64,000 nt of DNA from Pseudomonadota bacterium (GCA_020161855.1 JAIUNJ010000001.1:620001-684000), one strand, 5' to 3'; positions 27,647-36,238 are shown, counted from the first letter of the stretch. Made by a program: numbers and translations. Notes: generated by a model from the letters alone, not told the origin.

Positions 27647-28495
27647 ATGGTCAAAACCGTGAAAAACAAAGCAAAAACAAAGTCTAAGCCCGCCGCCAAG
27701 GCGAAGCCCGCTGCAAAGCCCGCCAAGAAGGTACAGGCCAAGGCCCCGGCAAAGCCGGTGGTGAAGGCCAAGGTTCAGCCGGCCGTGAAGCCGGTGGCTG
27801 CCAAGCCTGCCGTGAAGCCCGTTGCGGCGCCGCAGAAGGCCGTGGTCAGGCCTGCCGTTGCCCAGCCTGCGGCACAGGCCAAGCCTGCGGCCGCCCCGGT
27901 GGCTGCCAAGCCCGCCGTTGCTGCGGCTCCGGCTGCGCCGAAGAAGCCCACCTTCAAGGTTGGCGAGCTCGTGGTTTACCCCGCCCATGGCGTGGGCAAG
28001 ATCTCGAACATCGAGGAACAGGAAATCGCCGGCGTGAAGCTCGAGCTCTACATCGTCGATTTCGAGAAGGAAAAGCTCCGCCTCAAGGTGCCGACGAACC
28101 GCGCCGAAGCCAAGGGCATGCGCCACCTGGCCGACCGCACGATGATCGAAGCCGCCATGAAGGTGATCCGTGGCCGGGCCCGCATCAAGCGCACCATGTG
28201 GTCGCGCCGGGCCCAGGAATATGATGCGAAGATCAACTCCGGCGACATGATTGCCGTGGCCGAGGTGATCCGCGACCTGTACCGCTCGGAGCGCCAGCCC
28301 GAGCAATCCTATTCCGAACGGCAGCTCTTCGAGCAGGCGCTGGCGCGCTTTGCCCGTGAACTCGCCGCCGTGCGCAAGGTCGACGAAGACCAGTGCGTGA
28401 AGGAACTCGAGGATTACCTGGCCCGCAACGCCAAGCGCGGCAATGCCGCGGGCGGCGAAAAGGGCGACGACGACGCCGCCGAAGAAGCGGCATGA
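27647..28495 (+). CDS. CarD-family transcriptional regulator with long Lys/Ala/Pro N-terminus
   Basis: 282 residues from the ATG after AGGCAG. Residues 1-100 are almost only Lys, Ala, Pro and Val, histone-H1-like and probably DNA-binding. The CarD_TRCF RNA polymerase-interaction domain (about 105-165: FKVGELVVYPAHGVGKI) and the helical C-terminal domain follow. It ends in an acidic tail. CarD proteins stabilise RNA polymerase open complexes. The basic extension is typical of several Hyphomicrobiales homologues. A hairpin precedes the gene and two follow it. Confidence 0.92.
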   Translation: MVKTVKNKAKTKSKPAAKAKPAAKPAKKVQAKAPAKPVVKAKVQPAVKPVAAKPAVKPVAAPQKAVVRPAVAQPAAQAKPAAAPVAAKPAVAAAPAAPKKPTFKVGELVVYPAHGVGKISNIEEQEIAGVKLELYIVDFEKEKLRLKVPTNRAEAKGMRHLADRTMIEAAMKVIRGRARIKRTMWSRRAQEYDAKINSGDMIAVAEVIRDLYRSERQPEQSYSERQLFEQALARFARELAAVRKVDEDQCVKELEDYLARNAKRGNAAGGEKGDDDAAEEAA

Positions 28496-28504
28496 CGGGT
28501 TATG

Positions 28505-28523
28505 CCCCGGCGCAGCGCCGGGG
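28505..28523 (+). terminator. Hairpin just after carD
   Basis: CCCCGGC and GCCGGGG form a 7-bp stem with a GCAGC loop, starting 9 bp after the carD stop and followed by TGTTTCG. The T-run is weak; it may be a stabilising 3' hairpin or partial terminator. Confidence 0.5.
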
Positions 28524-28566
28524 TGTTTCGCGCCGACACGAACACGCTGACTGCACACAGCACAAG

Positions 28567-28594
28567 ACGGGCCGTATGATGCGGCCCGTTTTGC
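28567..28594 (+). terminator. Rho-independent terminator downstream of carD
   Basis: ACGGGCCG (28567-28574) and CGGCCCGT (28582-28589) make a perfect 8-bp stem with loop TATGATG, followed by TTTGCTGTT. It is the probable main terminator of the carD transcript. Confidence 0.72.
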
Positions 28595-28698
28595 TGTTCA
28601 GGTGGCAGCATTGCGGTGGCCAATTTGCCTTTCCGTAGCGCTTCAGGTTACACTCCGCCCTTGATCATCCGCCGCGCCGCCGCGGCAGAGGAGGCTTC

Positions 28699-29604
28699 GT
28701 GACGCCATTCGCCATCGCCGGCATCCAGATGAACCTCAACCATGGCTCGAACATCGAGGCCATGCGGCAGCGGATCGACCTCACCATGCATCTCTATCCT
28801 TGGGTGCAGATGGTGCTGTTCTCGGAACTGGCCTGCTACGGGCCGCTCCTGCACCACGCCCAGCCGCTGCCCGGCAATGCCGAGGCGGCCTTCCAGGAGA
28901 TGGCGCGGCACCATCGCATCTGGCTCATCAACGGCTCAATGTATGAGCGCCGCGAGGGCGGCATCTACAACACCACCTCGATCATCAATCCGCAGGGCGA
29001 GGTGATCGGGCGCTACCGCAAGATGTTCCCCTTCGTGCCGCTGGAACAGGGCGTGACACCGGGTGACGAATTCTTCGTCTTCGACGTGGAAGGGGCGGGC
29101 CGCTTCGGCATGCTCAACTGCTACGACATCTGGTTCCCCGAAACCTCGCGCCAGCTCACCGCCATGGGGGCCGAGGTGATCCTGCATCCGGTGATGACGC
29201 ACACGATCGACCGCGACGTGGACATCGCCATCAGCCACGCCACCTCGGCGATGATGCAGGCCTATGTCTTCGATGTGAACGGGCTGGGGGCTGGCGGCAA
29301 CGGGCAATCCTGCGTGTTCGATCCTTCCGGGCGGCAGCTGCACCGGGGCGACAATTCCGAACAGATCATTCCGATCGAGATCGACTTCGAGCAGGTGCGG
29401 CGCAGCCGCGAGCGCGGCATCCGCGGCTTGGGCCAGATGGCCAAAAGCTTCCGCGACCGCCCGGCGCAGTTCCCGGTCTATGGGCCGGGCTTCGACACGG
29501 GCTATCTCGATTCACTCGGCCCCGTGGCAACGCCGCGCCGCGTCGATGCGCCAGCACCGGTCAATGTGACGACGCTGCCGGTGCGAAGGAGCTTTGTGGG
29601 GTAG
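28699..29604 (+). CDS. Carbon-nitrogen hydrolase (nitrilase superfamily)
   Basis: 301 residues from a GTG with an AGGAGG ribosome site. The Glu-Lys-Cys triad is E43 (LFSELACYG), K108 (RYRKMFPF) and C141 (LNCYDIWFPE). It hydrolyses an amide or nitrile; the substrate is unknown. The C-terminal 57 residues, after the catalytic fold, are repeated in a second fragment at 30362-30595, on the far side of a toxin-antitoxin pair. Confidence 0.88.
   Translation: MTPFAIAGIQMNLNHGSNIEAMRQRIDLTMHLYPWVQMVLFSELACYGPLLHHAQPLPGNAEAAFQEMARHHRIWLINGSMYERREGGIYNTTSIINPQGEVIGRYRKMFPFVPLEQGVTPGDEFFVFDVEGAGRFGMLNCYDIWFPETSRQLTAMGAEVILHPVMTHTIDRDVDIAISHATSAMMQAYVFDVNGLGAGGNGQSCVFDPSGRQLHRGDNSEQIIPIEIDFEQVRRSRERGIRGLGQMAKSFRDRPAQFPVYGPGFDTGYLDSLGPVATPRRVDAPAPVNVTTLPVRRSFVG
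29435..29601 (+). repeat. Direct repeat, copy 1 (3' end of the C-N hydrolase gene)
   Basis: 167 bp, about 90 % identical by eye to 30381-30547 with no net gap. It codes for the last 55 or so residues of the hydrolase. The two copies enclose the toxin-antitoxin pair. The last 28 bp (about 29574-29601, ending GAGCTTTGTGGGG) are identical in both copies. Confidence 0.9.
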
Positions 29605-29620
29605 GCTTGAAAGTTTCCGG

Positions 29621-29643
29621 ATTTTCCGTATATTGCGGAAAAT
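29621..29643. promoter_or_regulatory. Operator/promoter of the toxin-antitoxin pair
   Basis: ATTTTCCG (29621-29628) and CGGAAAAT (29636-29643) are perfect 8-bp arms around TATATTG. The spacer supplies a likely -10 (TATATT, 29629-29634), so antitoxin binding would block the promoter. It ends 14 bp before the antitoxin ATG, as expected for an autoregulated TA operon. Confidence 0.65.
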
Positions 29644-29657
29644 AGGAGACAGCCTCA

Positions 29658-29915
29658 ATGGTCACCATTACTGCCGCCGAGCTGCAGAAGAAATTCGGGC
29701 AATACCGCGAAATCGCCATCCGCGAGCCGGTGTCCATCACCCATCACGGGCGGGAGTCGCTCGTCGTCATGTCGGCGCAGGAATATCAGCGGCTCAAGGC
29801 CCTCGACACGCGCCGCGCCTATCATGCCCATGCGCTGCCGGATGAAATCCTCGCCGAACTCGACAAGGGTTATCAGGGCGAGGCAACGCCTGAACTCGAT
29901 CATTTGATGAAGTGA
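29658..29915 (+). CDS. Phd/YefM-family antitoxin
   Basis: 85 residues. The N-terminal Phd/YefM DNA-binding fold is recognisable: ITAAELQKKFGQYREIA, then PVSITHHGRESLVVMSAQEYQRL. A C-terminal tail is the likely toxin-binding part. Strong ribosome site TAGGAG. The toxin-like gene starts 4 bp after its stop. A perfect palindrome in the promoter suits autoregulation. Confidence 0.85.
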   Translation: MVTITAAELQKKFGQYREIAIREPVSITHHGRESLVVMSAQEYQRLKALDTRRAYHAHALPDEILAELDKGYQGEATPELDHLMK

Positions 29916-29919
29916 GCCC

Positions 29920-30357
29920 GTGGTGCTGGAGCCCCGGCCCGGCCTCGTGCTGCGCTATGACTTCCTGTGGAAGGACGAGCGCGCAGCAGGCCAGCTGCAT
30001 GGCCGCAAGGACCGGCCCTGCGCGATTGTCGTGGTGGCGGGCGAGAAGCCGGACGGCAGTCGCGATGTGGTGCTCTGCCCCGTCACCCACTCCCCACCAG
30101 GCCCTGGCGAAACCGCCGTGCCTGTCCCGCTCGCGGTGGCGCGCCATCTTGGGCTTGATGACGCGCCCTGCTGGATCAAGACCGATCAGGTGAATGTGCT
30201 GCACTGGGAGAAGGGGCTCATTCCGCATGGCGTCATGCCTGCGCGCAAGGACGCCTGGGCTTATGGCATGATCCCGCAGGCGCTGGGCAAGCAGGTGTTC
30301 GATCAATTGCGCGAGAAGGCGCGGGCGGGAAGATTGGCATCGGTGCGGCGCGAGTAG
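29920..30357 (+). CDS. PemK/MazF-like toxin candidate
   Basis: 145 residues from a GTG. The N-terminal pattern (GLVLRYDFLWK ... GRKDRPCAIVVV) resembles the SH3-like barrel of PemK/MazF endoribonucleases, including the RPC/RPA turn before a hydrophobic strand. Position 4 bp after a Phd/YefM antitoxin supports a toxin role. Pairing of a Phd-type antitoxin with a PemK-like partner rather than Doc or RelE is a mixed combination. The catalytic residues are not certain, hence moderate confidence. Confidence 0.65.
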   Translation: MVLEPRPGLVLRYDFLWKDERAAGQLHGRKDRPCAIVVVAGEKPDGSRDVVLCPVTHSPPGPGETAVPVPLAVARHLGLDDAPCWIKTDQVNVLHWEKGLIPHGVMPARKDAWAYGMIPQALGKQVFDQLREKARAGRLASVRRE

Positions 30358-30361
30358 CGCA

Positions 30362-30595
30362 ATGCGACGTGTGATCGGTGAGATGGCCAGGAACTTCCGT
30401 GACCGCCCGGCGCAGTTCCCGTCTATTGGGGCGGGTTTCGACACGGGCTATCTCGAGTCACGCGGCCCGGTGGCAACGCCGCGCCGCGTCGACGCGCCGG
30501 CACCGGTCAATGTGACCACGCTGCCGGTGCGAAGGAGCTTTGTGGGGAGGGAAGACAGATACAGAAAAGGCGAAGCACTTAGATTAATTGAGTAG
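30362..30595 (+). pseudogene. Fragment duplicating the C-terminus of the C-N hydrolase
   Basis: A 77-codon frame whose residues 8-62 repeat the last part of the nitrilase-family protein (FRDRPAQFP, GFDTGYL, GPVATPRRVDAPAPVN). The catalytic fold is absent, so it is not functional as a hydrolase. The frame then runs 15 codons into AT-rich sequence, which marks the edge of the methyltransferase cassette. It is a scar of gene duplication or of an insertion. Confidence 0.85.
30381..30547 (+). repeat. Direct repeat, copy 2
   Basis: 167-bp partner of 29435-29601 with about 17 mismatches by eye. Base composition changes sharply to AT-rich right after its end. This suggests the copy lies at the junction of an imported segment. 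Confidence 0.9.
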
Positions 30596-30606
30596 ATAGA
30601 GCGATC

Positions 30607-32340
30607 CTAAGAGAAGTAGGTGCCAAATATCTTTTCTGCCATTCGATTGTATTGACTGGATCGGTACAAGCCAAAATCAAAGCTATCTATTCCTTTGACT
30701 TTCTTTGCAATTGCCGATTGGTCGAGATTGATTTTGCTCTCAACAAGAAGCCGAGTAAGAATTAGAAAGCCGTTAACTTGAGTGGTGGTTAACAGTCTCT
30801 TGGCCACTTTCTTATCCGTCGTCCAGCGATCAGCACTGACGTTCTGTTTAATGGCCGAGAGAACTGTATTGATAGAATCCGAGCAATACTCAATATAGGC
30901 TTTCAGAGCATCAATCCCCTTTCCACTTTTCAATTTGTTTTTACCAGTATGACTCCAAGTCGAAAAAAGCGAGTCATCACCAGACAGTTTCACGAGCGGC
31001 TTGAGTCCGTAGCTTACAATTGAAGACGTCTTCAGTTTGTCGGTCTCATAGAAATGTTGCTGGATGAAACCTGTCAATGGACCTTTTCTCGCGAGCGCAG
31101 ATAAAACTCTGGAAGCTATCGATTCTGGAGAGAGAGGATCTAAGACAACTCCTATTGCTTGCTTTAGGTCGGACTTAGCATTCGTTTGGTTTGAGTTTAT
31201 CTCCAAGAATAGTCTTGCTTCGAACTGCTCGCGCTCTTCAGATGAGATATTCTGTGGAAAAATGATACCAGTGATCAAAAGGTTCTGCTGTATCCGCAAT
31301 TTTGCGATTTCTGGATCATCTACAATCGTTTCGTGATACGCAAAAATGCGGTGCTGCCCATCCACAATCCCTACACTGTTCTGAGCAAATGGAATCTTGA
31401 TAATCACTGGCGATGTGGTGGTTAAATTAGAAGTTTCAACAGTATTGCCCTTTTTGTCCAAGGGTTTCACGTCTGAAGGCAGCGTAACAACAATATTGTT
31501 GATGAAAACTCGCTTTTGATCTTTTAAGTAGTGACGTATGGCTTCGATCTTTTTCTTCGAGATCATTCGTTGATACAAATTTATTGACTCTCGCCAGCCT
31601 TCCTTCCGAAGAACGTAACAGGTTTTAAGTAAGGCCTCTGGGTCTGCATAAAAGGTGATAACTTTGTATCCGCTGTCGAAGTGCGAGTGCGATTCAGGTA
31701 ATACAGAGCCGTGATAGTCTCGTGACTGTGTTGCAACGTTGATCTTACCGTCGTCGCCAATTTTCGCGGCATCTATCTCTAGAAAATGAAAGAGTTCGTG
31801 GCGTGTAGATTTCCTGATAGCCTCAACTACGGAAGTGAAGTATCGCAGAATTGGATAGTCCATATATATAGGACCGGGGACATTTTCTTTGTAGTGCTCG
31901 TCAAAATCGAAGCGTGAGCAGTAAAGAACTCTAATCAGCAATGAAGATGGATGGTATTGTGTGTCTAATATTTTTGTGATTGCAGGAAACGAGGATTTTA
32001 GAAACGTGATAAACCCCGTAGGGTTGGCAAATACCTTATCATATAATATCTTCTTCAGCTTAAGGTGCTCGCCGACAGCCGAAGATTGAGTTGTCGTATA
32101 CTCCGCAAAAACAAATACATTCTCATATATGAACAGGTCATCGAAATCCGATTTCTGACCTTCGAAAATAAACTCCTTGTCGGAAAGGAAGCCAACTCTC
32201 TTAAAGCCGCAAAGATTGAATACGCTCCGCACCCCTTTTCGGTGATCAGCTTTGAGTTTCGCTCTAGCTTTCTCTTCCGCCGAAAGTTTTTTCTTTTTTT
32301 TCGTTTTGGGTTTTGGCTTCTTTTGCGAGCTTTTTGACAT
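30607..32340 (-). CDS. DGQHR-domain protein with PD-(D/E)XK-like N-terminus
   Basis: 577 residues from an ATG that overlaps the methyltransferase stop (TAATG). The N-terminus is very Lys-rich. Residues 35-100 look like a restriction-endonuclease core: a helix ending NLCGF, strands with D65/D67/D68, then FVFAEYT with E80 and Thr82 where Lys is usual. The DGQHR motif (327-331, VDGQHRIFAY) and the companion EINSNQTNAKSDL (380-392) define the DndB/DGQHR family, related to ParB-like folds in DNA phosphorothioation and 7-deazaguanine systems. The gene is AT-rich, unlike its neighbours, and so probably imported. Not DndB itself: no dnd genes are present and it is larger. Confidence 0.75.
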   Translation of the reverse strand: MSKSSQKKPKPKTKKKKKLSAEEKARAKLKADHRKGVRSVFNLCGFKRVGFLSDKEFIFEGQKSDFDDLFIYENVFVFAEYTTTQSSAVGEHLKLKKILYDKVFANPTGFITFLKSSFPAITKILDTQYHPSSLLIRVLYCSRFDFDEHYKENVPGPIYMDYPILRYFTSVVEAIRKSTRHELFHFLEIDAAKIGDDGKINVATQSRDYHGSVLPESHSHFDSGYKVITFYADPEALLKTCYVLRKEGWRESINLYQRMISKKKIEAIRHYLKDQKRVFINNIVVTLPSDVKPLDKKGNTVETSNLTTTSPVIIKIPFAQNSVGIVDGQHRIFAYHETIVDDPEIAKLRIQQNLLITGIIFPQNISSEEREQFEARLFLEINSNQTNAKSDLKQAIGVVLDPLSPESIASRVLSALARKGPLTGFIQQHFYETDKLKTSSIVSYGLKPLVKLSGDDSLFSTWSHTGKNKLKSGKGIDALKAYIEYCSDSINTVLSAIKQNVSADRWTTDKKVAKRLLTTTQVNGFLILTRLLVESKINLDQSAIAKKVKGIDSFDFGLYRSSQYNRMAEKIFGTYFS

Positions 32341-33305
32341 TACTCGGCTGCCATTTTGATCCATTCTGCTGGCGGTCGAGCTACTCGATCAGCCACGTTC
32401 GGCTCTCTAACTTCTTGACCAGATTTCCTAAGTTTTATGGATCCAACTCTGAGCTTCTTGACGCGTTTCTTCGTTAGCTCGACGTATTCCTTGCAGCGGT
32501 CAATTGCCACTGACTTTCGGCCGAGTTTAATGGCGGCGATTGCAGAGGTGCCGGCACCGACAAAGGGATCCAGTACGACATCACCTGACTTGGTGAGCGC
32601 CAACACAAAACGCTCGGCAAGTTCGTGAGGAAACTGGCAGGGATGATCTGTTAGTTCGGGATGATTGGCTTTAACGTTGGGGATGTCCCAAATCGGGTCC
32701 AAGAAAAAGTTCTCCTCTGGCGTGAATGTCCAATAGTCAGATGGATTCTTGCCGAGAGGATTGCCGCTAGGAGTGCCCGCCCGTTGAGTCCCCTTCGAAC
32801 TAGAATGTCTCTTTCCAGGATAAAGTTGAGGTACGCGTACCGGATCGAGGTTGAAGGTGTAATCATCCGACTTTGTAAGCCATAACACTGTTTCATAGCG
32901 TCCAGAGAATCGCCGTTTTGCGTGCAGGCCGAAATTAAACTTCCATATAATTCTATTTCTGAGTTTGAATCCGTATTTGAGAAACAGTCCGTAAAAATAG
33001 TAATCCAGAGGATACACGGCGCCTTGGTCAACAAAGTTTCCGACCTGCCAGCAAATACTTCCCTTTGGCCCCACCTTCTTGCACAACTCTCCGACAATTG
33101 GATCCAGCCAACTAACATACTCGTCGAGCGACATAACTCTATCGCGCTCATAGATTTTCCGAAGGTTGTACGGAGGCGAGGTCAAGACAAGTTGGATTGA
33201 TCCATCGTCTATGAGCTTCAGTGCGTCTGAAACATCAGCTTCGATCAGTCGTAGGTCACCTTCTTTTGCAGTCCAGCAGCGTGGCTTTTTGGTCTTGCGC
33301 CCCAT
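32340..33305 (-). CDS. Site-specific DNA methyltransferase (N6-adenine or N4-cytosine)
   Basis: 321 residues. Motif IV TSPPYN (42-47) precedes the SAM-binding motif I DPFVGAGTSA (246-255), the beta-class order. The segment IWDIPNVKANHPELTDHPCQFPHELAERFV is the conserved pre-motif-I region. The central 135-205 is the likely target recognition part. TSPPY suits m4C or m6A. It is coupled by a TAATG overlap to the DGQHR gene and shares its AT-rich composition. No separate endonuclease gene is present. Confidence 0.92.
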   Translation of the reverse strand: MGRKTKKPRCWTAKEGDLRLIEADVSDALKLIDDGSIQLVLTSPPYNLRKIYERDRVMSLDEYVSWLDPIVGELCKKVGPKGSICWQVGNFVDQGAVYPLDYYFYGLFLKYGFKLRNRIIWKFNFGLHAKRRFSGRYETVLWLTKSDDYTFNLDPVRVPQLYPGKRHSSSKGTQRAGTPSGNPLGKNPSDYWTFTPEENFFLDPIWDIPNVKANHPELTDHPCQFPHELAERFVLALTKSGDVVLDPFVGAGTSAIAAIKLGRKSVAIDRCKEYVELTKKRVKKLRVGSIKLRKSGQEVREPNVADRVARPPAEWIKMAAE

Positions 33306-33431
33306 CGTCGACCCTCGTGGTGCAAATCAGCTATCTGACTACCTTATGTAGTAATATTTTGCCATAGGCAACTAATGCAACTTGTGCGACTTGGGAGTTG
33401 CGAAGGGGGCGCCCGCCTTATCCGTCTAAAA

Positions 33432-34889
33432 TCAAAACATCTTCTGATCGCCGAATGCCGCGGGCGGTGTCGGGGCTGAGGAGCCGGTGAGCGGTGTTGC
33501 CTGGAATTCGCGGTGGATGGCCGAGACCCAGGCCTTGGCGCGGTCGGTGAGCTTGCGGTCGTCGGTCTGGAAGCGCCCACGCGAGACAAGGATGCCCATG
33601 TCGGCGCCATGATAGCGGTAGTCTCCCGCCGTGTAGACACGCAGATAGAAGGCCTCCTCCTCGCCCGAGACGAGGAACCAGTCGATGGACTTGCGCACCA
33701 GCCTTATGTTGCCCTTGTCATCCATGCGGTAGATGCCCGATGAGGGCGCCTTGGTGATCATCTCCACGCGGTCCACCGGATACTTGAGGATGAGCTGGCT
33801 CCAGTTATCGAAGTCGGACCAGCGGGCCTGCACCTTGGCGAGATCGATCTCCCAGTCCACGTCCATGAACTCGAGCAGGTGGAACATGTAGACCGGGCAG
33901 CCGCCATAGGTGGAGGTGATGAGGTTCGTCATGGGCGAGGCGCCGGAGATGCGCGGGTTGATCTCGCCGAGATAGACCTCGCGCGTGTCGGTATCGATGA
34001 GGAAGTCCATGCAGAAGGCGCCGCGATAGCCGGCCTTGTAGAGCCGGTCGCCGAGCTTCTGGGCCATGCGCTGCACCGCCTTGCGCTCCTTCTCCAGCCC
34101 GTCGTGGAACACATCATTGCCGCACCAGCCGCCCTTGTAGGGTGTGACCTCGGCGAAACCCGTGATGTCGGTCTGCATGGGGCCTACCAGCGTGCCATGG
34201 CTCGTGGCGATGGCTTCCAGCGTGCCCGGCAGGTGGTTGATGCGGCGCATGACCTTGAGCTGCTCGTTGACGAGATGCTCGGCATTCTTGTTCCAGTCTT
34301 CCTCCGACTTGATGAAGAAGGTAGTGCGGCCGGAATCGCCATAGGGCGTCTGCACCACGAGATCGGGCCCGAGCTTCGCCGCGGTGGCGAGCTTGCGGAG
34401 CTGCTCATAGGATTTGGCGCGGCCCATGGTGTTGGGGGCGCTCTTGATGCCGGCCTCGTTGCCGAGCTTCGTCGTGATGATCTTGGAGTCGATGTGCTTG
34501 CGGAGTTTGGCGGGCGGCAGCGCAATGGTCTGGCCCAGTTCCTTGGCCAGCGCCTCCGTTTCCTCGTCGAACATGACGAGGAGGAGATAGCCGGGCCCAC
34601 GCTCCTTCAGCCTGGCGCGCACATCCTTGTGGCGCAGGAGATAGTTGTTCACGTCCTCGATGGAGCGGAACTCATGGGGCCCATGCTCGCGCGGCACGAA
34701 GATCTTGGGGTGGCTGCCGTCGAAGCTGTCGAAGAAGTTGATGTATTCGAAATTGTTCACCCAGCGGCCGAGCCCGAGGATGTTGTAGGGCGTGGGCGAG
34801 AGGAAGGTGATGGGCGTGCGGTTGCGGCGGAAGAAGGCGTAGATGTCGGAGAGGCTCCGGAGCTTTTCCCTGGCGGGCCTTCTGGCCAT
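33432..34889 (-). CDS. ATP-grasp domain protein of unknown function
   Basis: 485 residues from the ATG preceded by AGAGGGGG. The ATP-grasp core spans about 110-340: nucleotide-binding YGDSGRTTFFI, and metal-binding AFCMDFLIDTD with EINPRISGASPMTN. It resembles biotin carboxylase-like ligases without a biotin or carboxyltransferase partner. The N-terminal 100 residues are specific. The substrate is unknown. The GC-rich composition places it outside the AT-rich cassette, 126 bp away. Confidence 0.8.
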   Translation of the reverse strand: MARRPAREKLRSLSDIYAFFRRNRTPITFLSPTPYNILGLGRWVNNFEYINFFDSFDGSHPKIFVPREHGPHEFRSIEDVNNYLLRHKDVRARLKERGPGYLLLVMFDEETEALAKELGQTIALPPAKLRKHIDSKIITTKLGNEAGIKSAPNTMGRAKSYEQLRKLATAAKLGPDLVVQTPYGDSGRTTFFIKSEEDWNKNAEHLVNEQLKVMRRINHLPGTLEAIATSHGTLVGPMQTDITGFAEVTPYKGGWCGNDVFHDGLEKERKAVQRMAQKLGDRLYKAGYRGAFCMDFLIDTDTREVYLGEINPRISGASPMTNLITSTYGGCPVYMFHLLEFMDVDWEIDLAKVQARWSDFDNWSQLILKYPVDRVEMITKAPSSGIYRMDDKGNIRLVRKSIDWFLVSGEEEAFYLRVYTAGDYRYHGADMGILVSRGRFQTDDRKLTDRAKAWVSAIHREFQATPLTGSSAPTPPAAFGDQKMF

Positions 34890-34995
34890 GACGCAATCCC
34901 CCTCTTGATACGGGCCCTCTTTGGCGGGGCCACCGTCCTGCATCATGCGCGCAAACGGGAAAAACTGGCAAGGGCGGCGCGGCCGCCGTGGGTGA

Positions 34996-35385
34996 TTATG
35001 GGGCGGGTGCGAGGGTGGCGAGATAGGCGACGATGTTCTCGCGGTCTGCCAGCTTCTTCAGGCCGCCGAAGGCCATGGTCGTACCCGGCACGGTCTTGCG
35101 CGGGTCTTCGAGATAGGCAACGAGCTTGGCCTCATCCCAGCTGCCATCCTTGGCGGCGTGGTCCTTCATGGCCTGCGAATAGGTGAAGCCTTCCACGCTG
35201 GCCATGGGCCGCCCGATGACGCCAGCGAGCGACGGGCCGATCTTGTTGCTGGCATCGGTGAGGGAATGGCAGGCGGCGCAGAGCTTGGCGAGATTTGCGC
35301 CGCGCTTCAGGTCGGCGGCGTGAGCGGCGGATGCGCCGGCAAACAGGGCGAGGGCAGCGGCAATTCCCAGAAGATGACGGCTCAT
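34996..35385 (-). CDS. Class I cytochrome c (c2/cytochrome c550 type)
   Basis: 129 residues. A Sec signal peptide ends near AAHA. The haem motif CAACH is at about 36-40, with a C-terminal Met ligand in GTTMAFGGLKK. A small soluble periplasmic electron carrier. It is transcribed in the same direction as the ATP-grasp gene. Confidence 0.92.
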   Translation of the reverse strand: MSRHLLGIAAALALFAGASAAHAADLKRGANLAKLCAACHSLTDASNKIGPSLAGVIGRPMASVEGFTYSQAMKDHAAKDGSWDEAKLVAYLEDPRKTVPGTTMAFGGLKKLADRENIVAYLATLAPAP

Positions 35386-35482
35386 GGTTCACTCCTTGAC
35401 GGCCCTTTCTAGCGCAAAGGCCGCCACATCAAATTGATCCAGCGCAACAAGGGCCTGCGGCCTTTTGCCGGGGGTAGAAAGG

Positions 35483-36238
35483 CTAGAGCGAGGTCGAAAG
35501 CCCGCCATCGACGGCCAGCACATGGCCGTTCACATAGGCGGCGGCATTGGAGGCCAGGAACACGGCGGCCCCGCCCAATTCCTCAGGCTTGGCCCAGCGG
35601 CCGGCCGGCGTGCGCGCTTCCACCCAGGCGGTGAAGGCCTTGTCCTCGAGCAGGGCCGTGTTGAGCTCGGTGGCGAAATAGCCGGGCGCCAGGGCATTGA
35701 TGGTGATGCCGTGACGGCCAAGCTCGGCGGCCATGGAGCGGGTGAGGCCATGGAGGCCTGCCTTGGCGGCGACATAGGCATGGATGGTGGGGCGGCCGAG
35801 AATGGCGGCGACGCTGCCCGTGTTGATGATACGGCCGAACTTGTTGGGCAGCATGAGCTTCACCGCATCGCGCGCCAGCCGGAAACAGGAAGAGAGATTG
35901 ACGGCGATGACGCGGTCGAAATCCTCATCGGTCCATTCGGTGATGGGGCGGCGGTGCTGGATGCCGGCATTGTTGACGAGGATGTCGAGGCGGCCATGGC
36001 GCTTGACGATGGTATCGAGGTTCTGGCGCGCGATGGCGGCGTCGGTGACGTCGAAGGCGAGCGGTATCGCGCCGATCTTCTGGGCCGCGGCATTGAGCTC
36101 GGCGCCGTTGCGGGCATTGACGATGACCGTGGCGCCATGTTCGACGAGGGCCTTCGCCATGGCCAGGCCAAGGCCGCGCGAGGCGCCGGTGACGAGGGCG
36201 ACGCGGCCCTTGAGCGAGAAGATATCAGGCATGGGCAA
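35483..36238 (-). CDS. Short-chain dehydrogenase/reductase, gluconate 5-dehydrogenase-like
   Basis: 251 residues. The Rossmann motif TGASRGLG (17-24), the NNAG motif, a catalytic Ser in NTGSVA and Tyr-x-x-x-Lys in AYVAAK are all present. The sequence ends DGGLSTSL, as in sugar-type SDRs. Reactions on sugar acids or polyols are likely. It lies next to vapBC and a sugar ABC importer, which may supply its substrate. Confidence 0.88.
   Translation of the reverse strand: MPMPDIFSLKGRVALVTGASRGLGLAMAKALVEHGATVIVNARNGAELNAAAQKIGAIPLAFDVTDAAIARQNLDTIVKRHGRLDILVNNAGIQHRRPITEWTDEDFDRVIAVNLSSCFRLARDAVKLMLPNKFGRIINTGSVAAILGRPTIHAYVAAKAGLHGLTRSMAAELGRHGITINALAPGYFATELNTALLEDKAFTAWVEARTPAGRWAKPEELGGAAVFLASNAAAYVNGHVLAVDGGLSTSL

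Noticed and set aside
27035-28558. 507-codon minus-strand frame opposite fdxA and carD
   Set aside because: Repetitive Gly/Leu/His composition mirrors the Lys/Ala/Pro-rich carD codons; not a real gene.
30607-32340. DndB of a phosphorothioation system
   Set aside because: The DGQHR motif is shared, but the protein is larger, has an extra N-terminal domain and no dndA/C/D/E genes are present.
33879-35186. 435-codon plus-strand frame opposite the ATP-grasp gene
   Set aside because: Shadow of a high-GC gene; crosses the ATP-grasp gene start and the cytochrome c gene without any domain.
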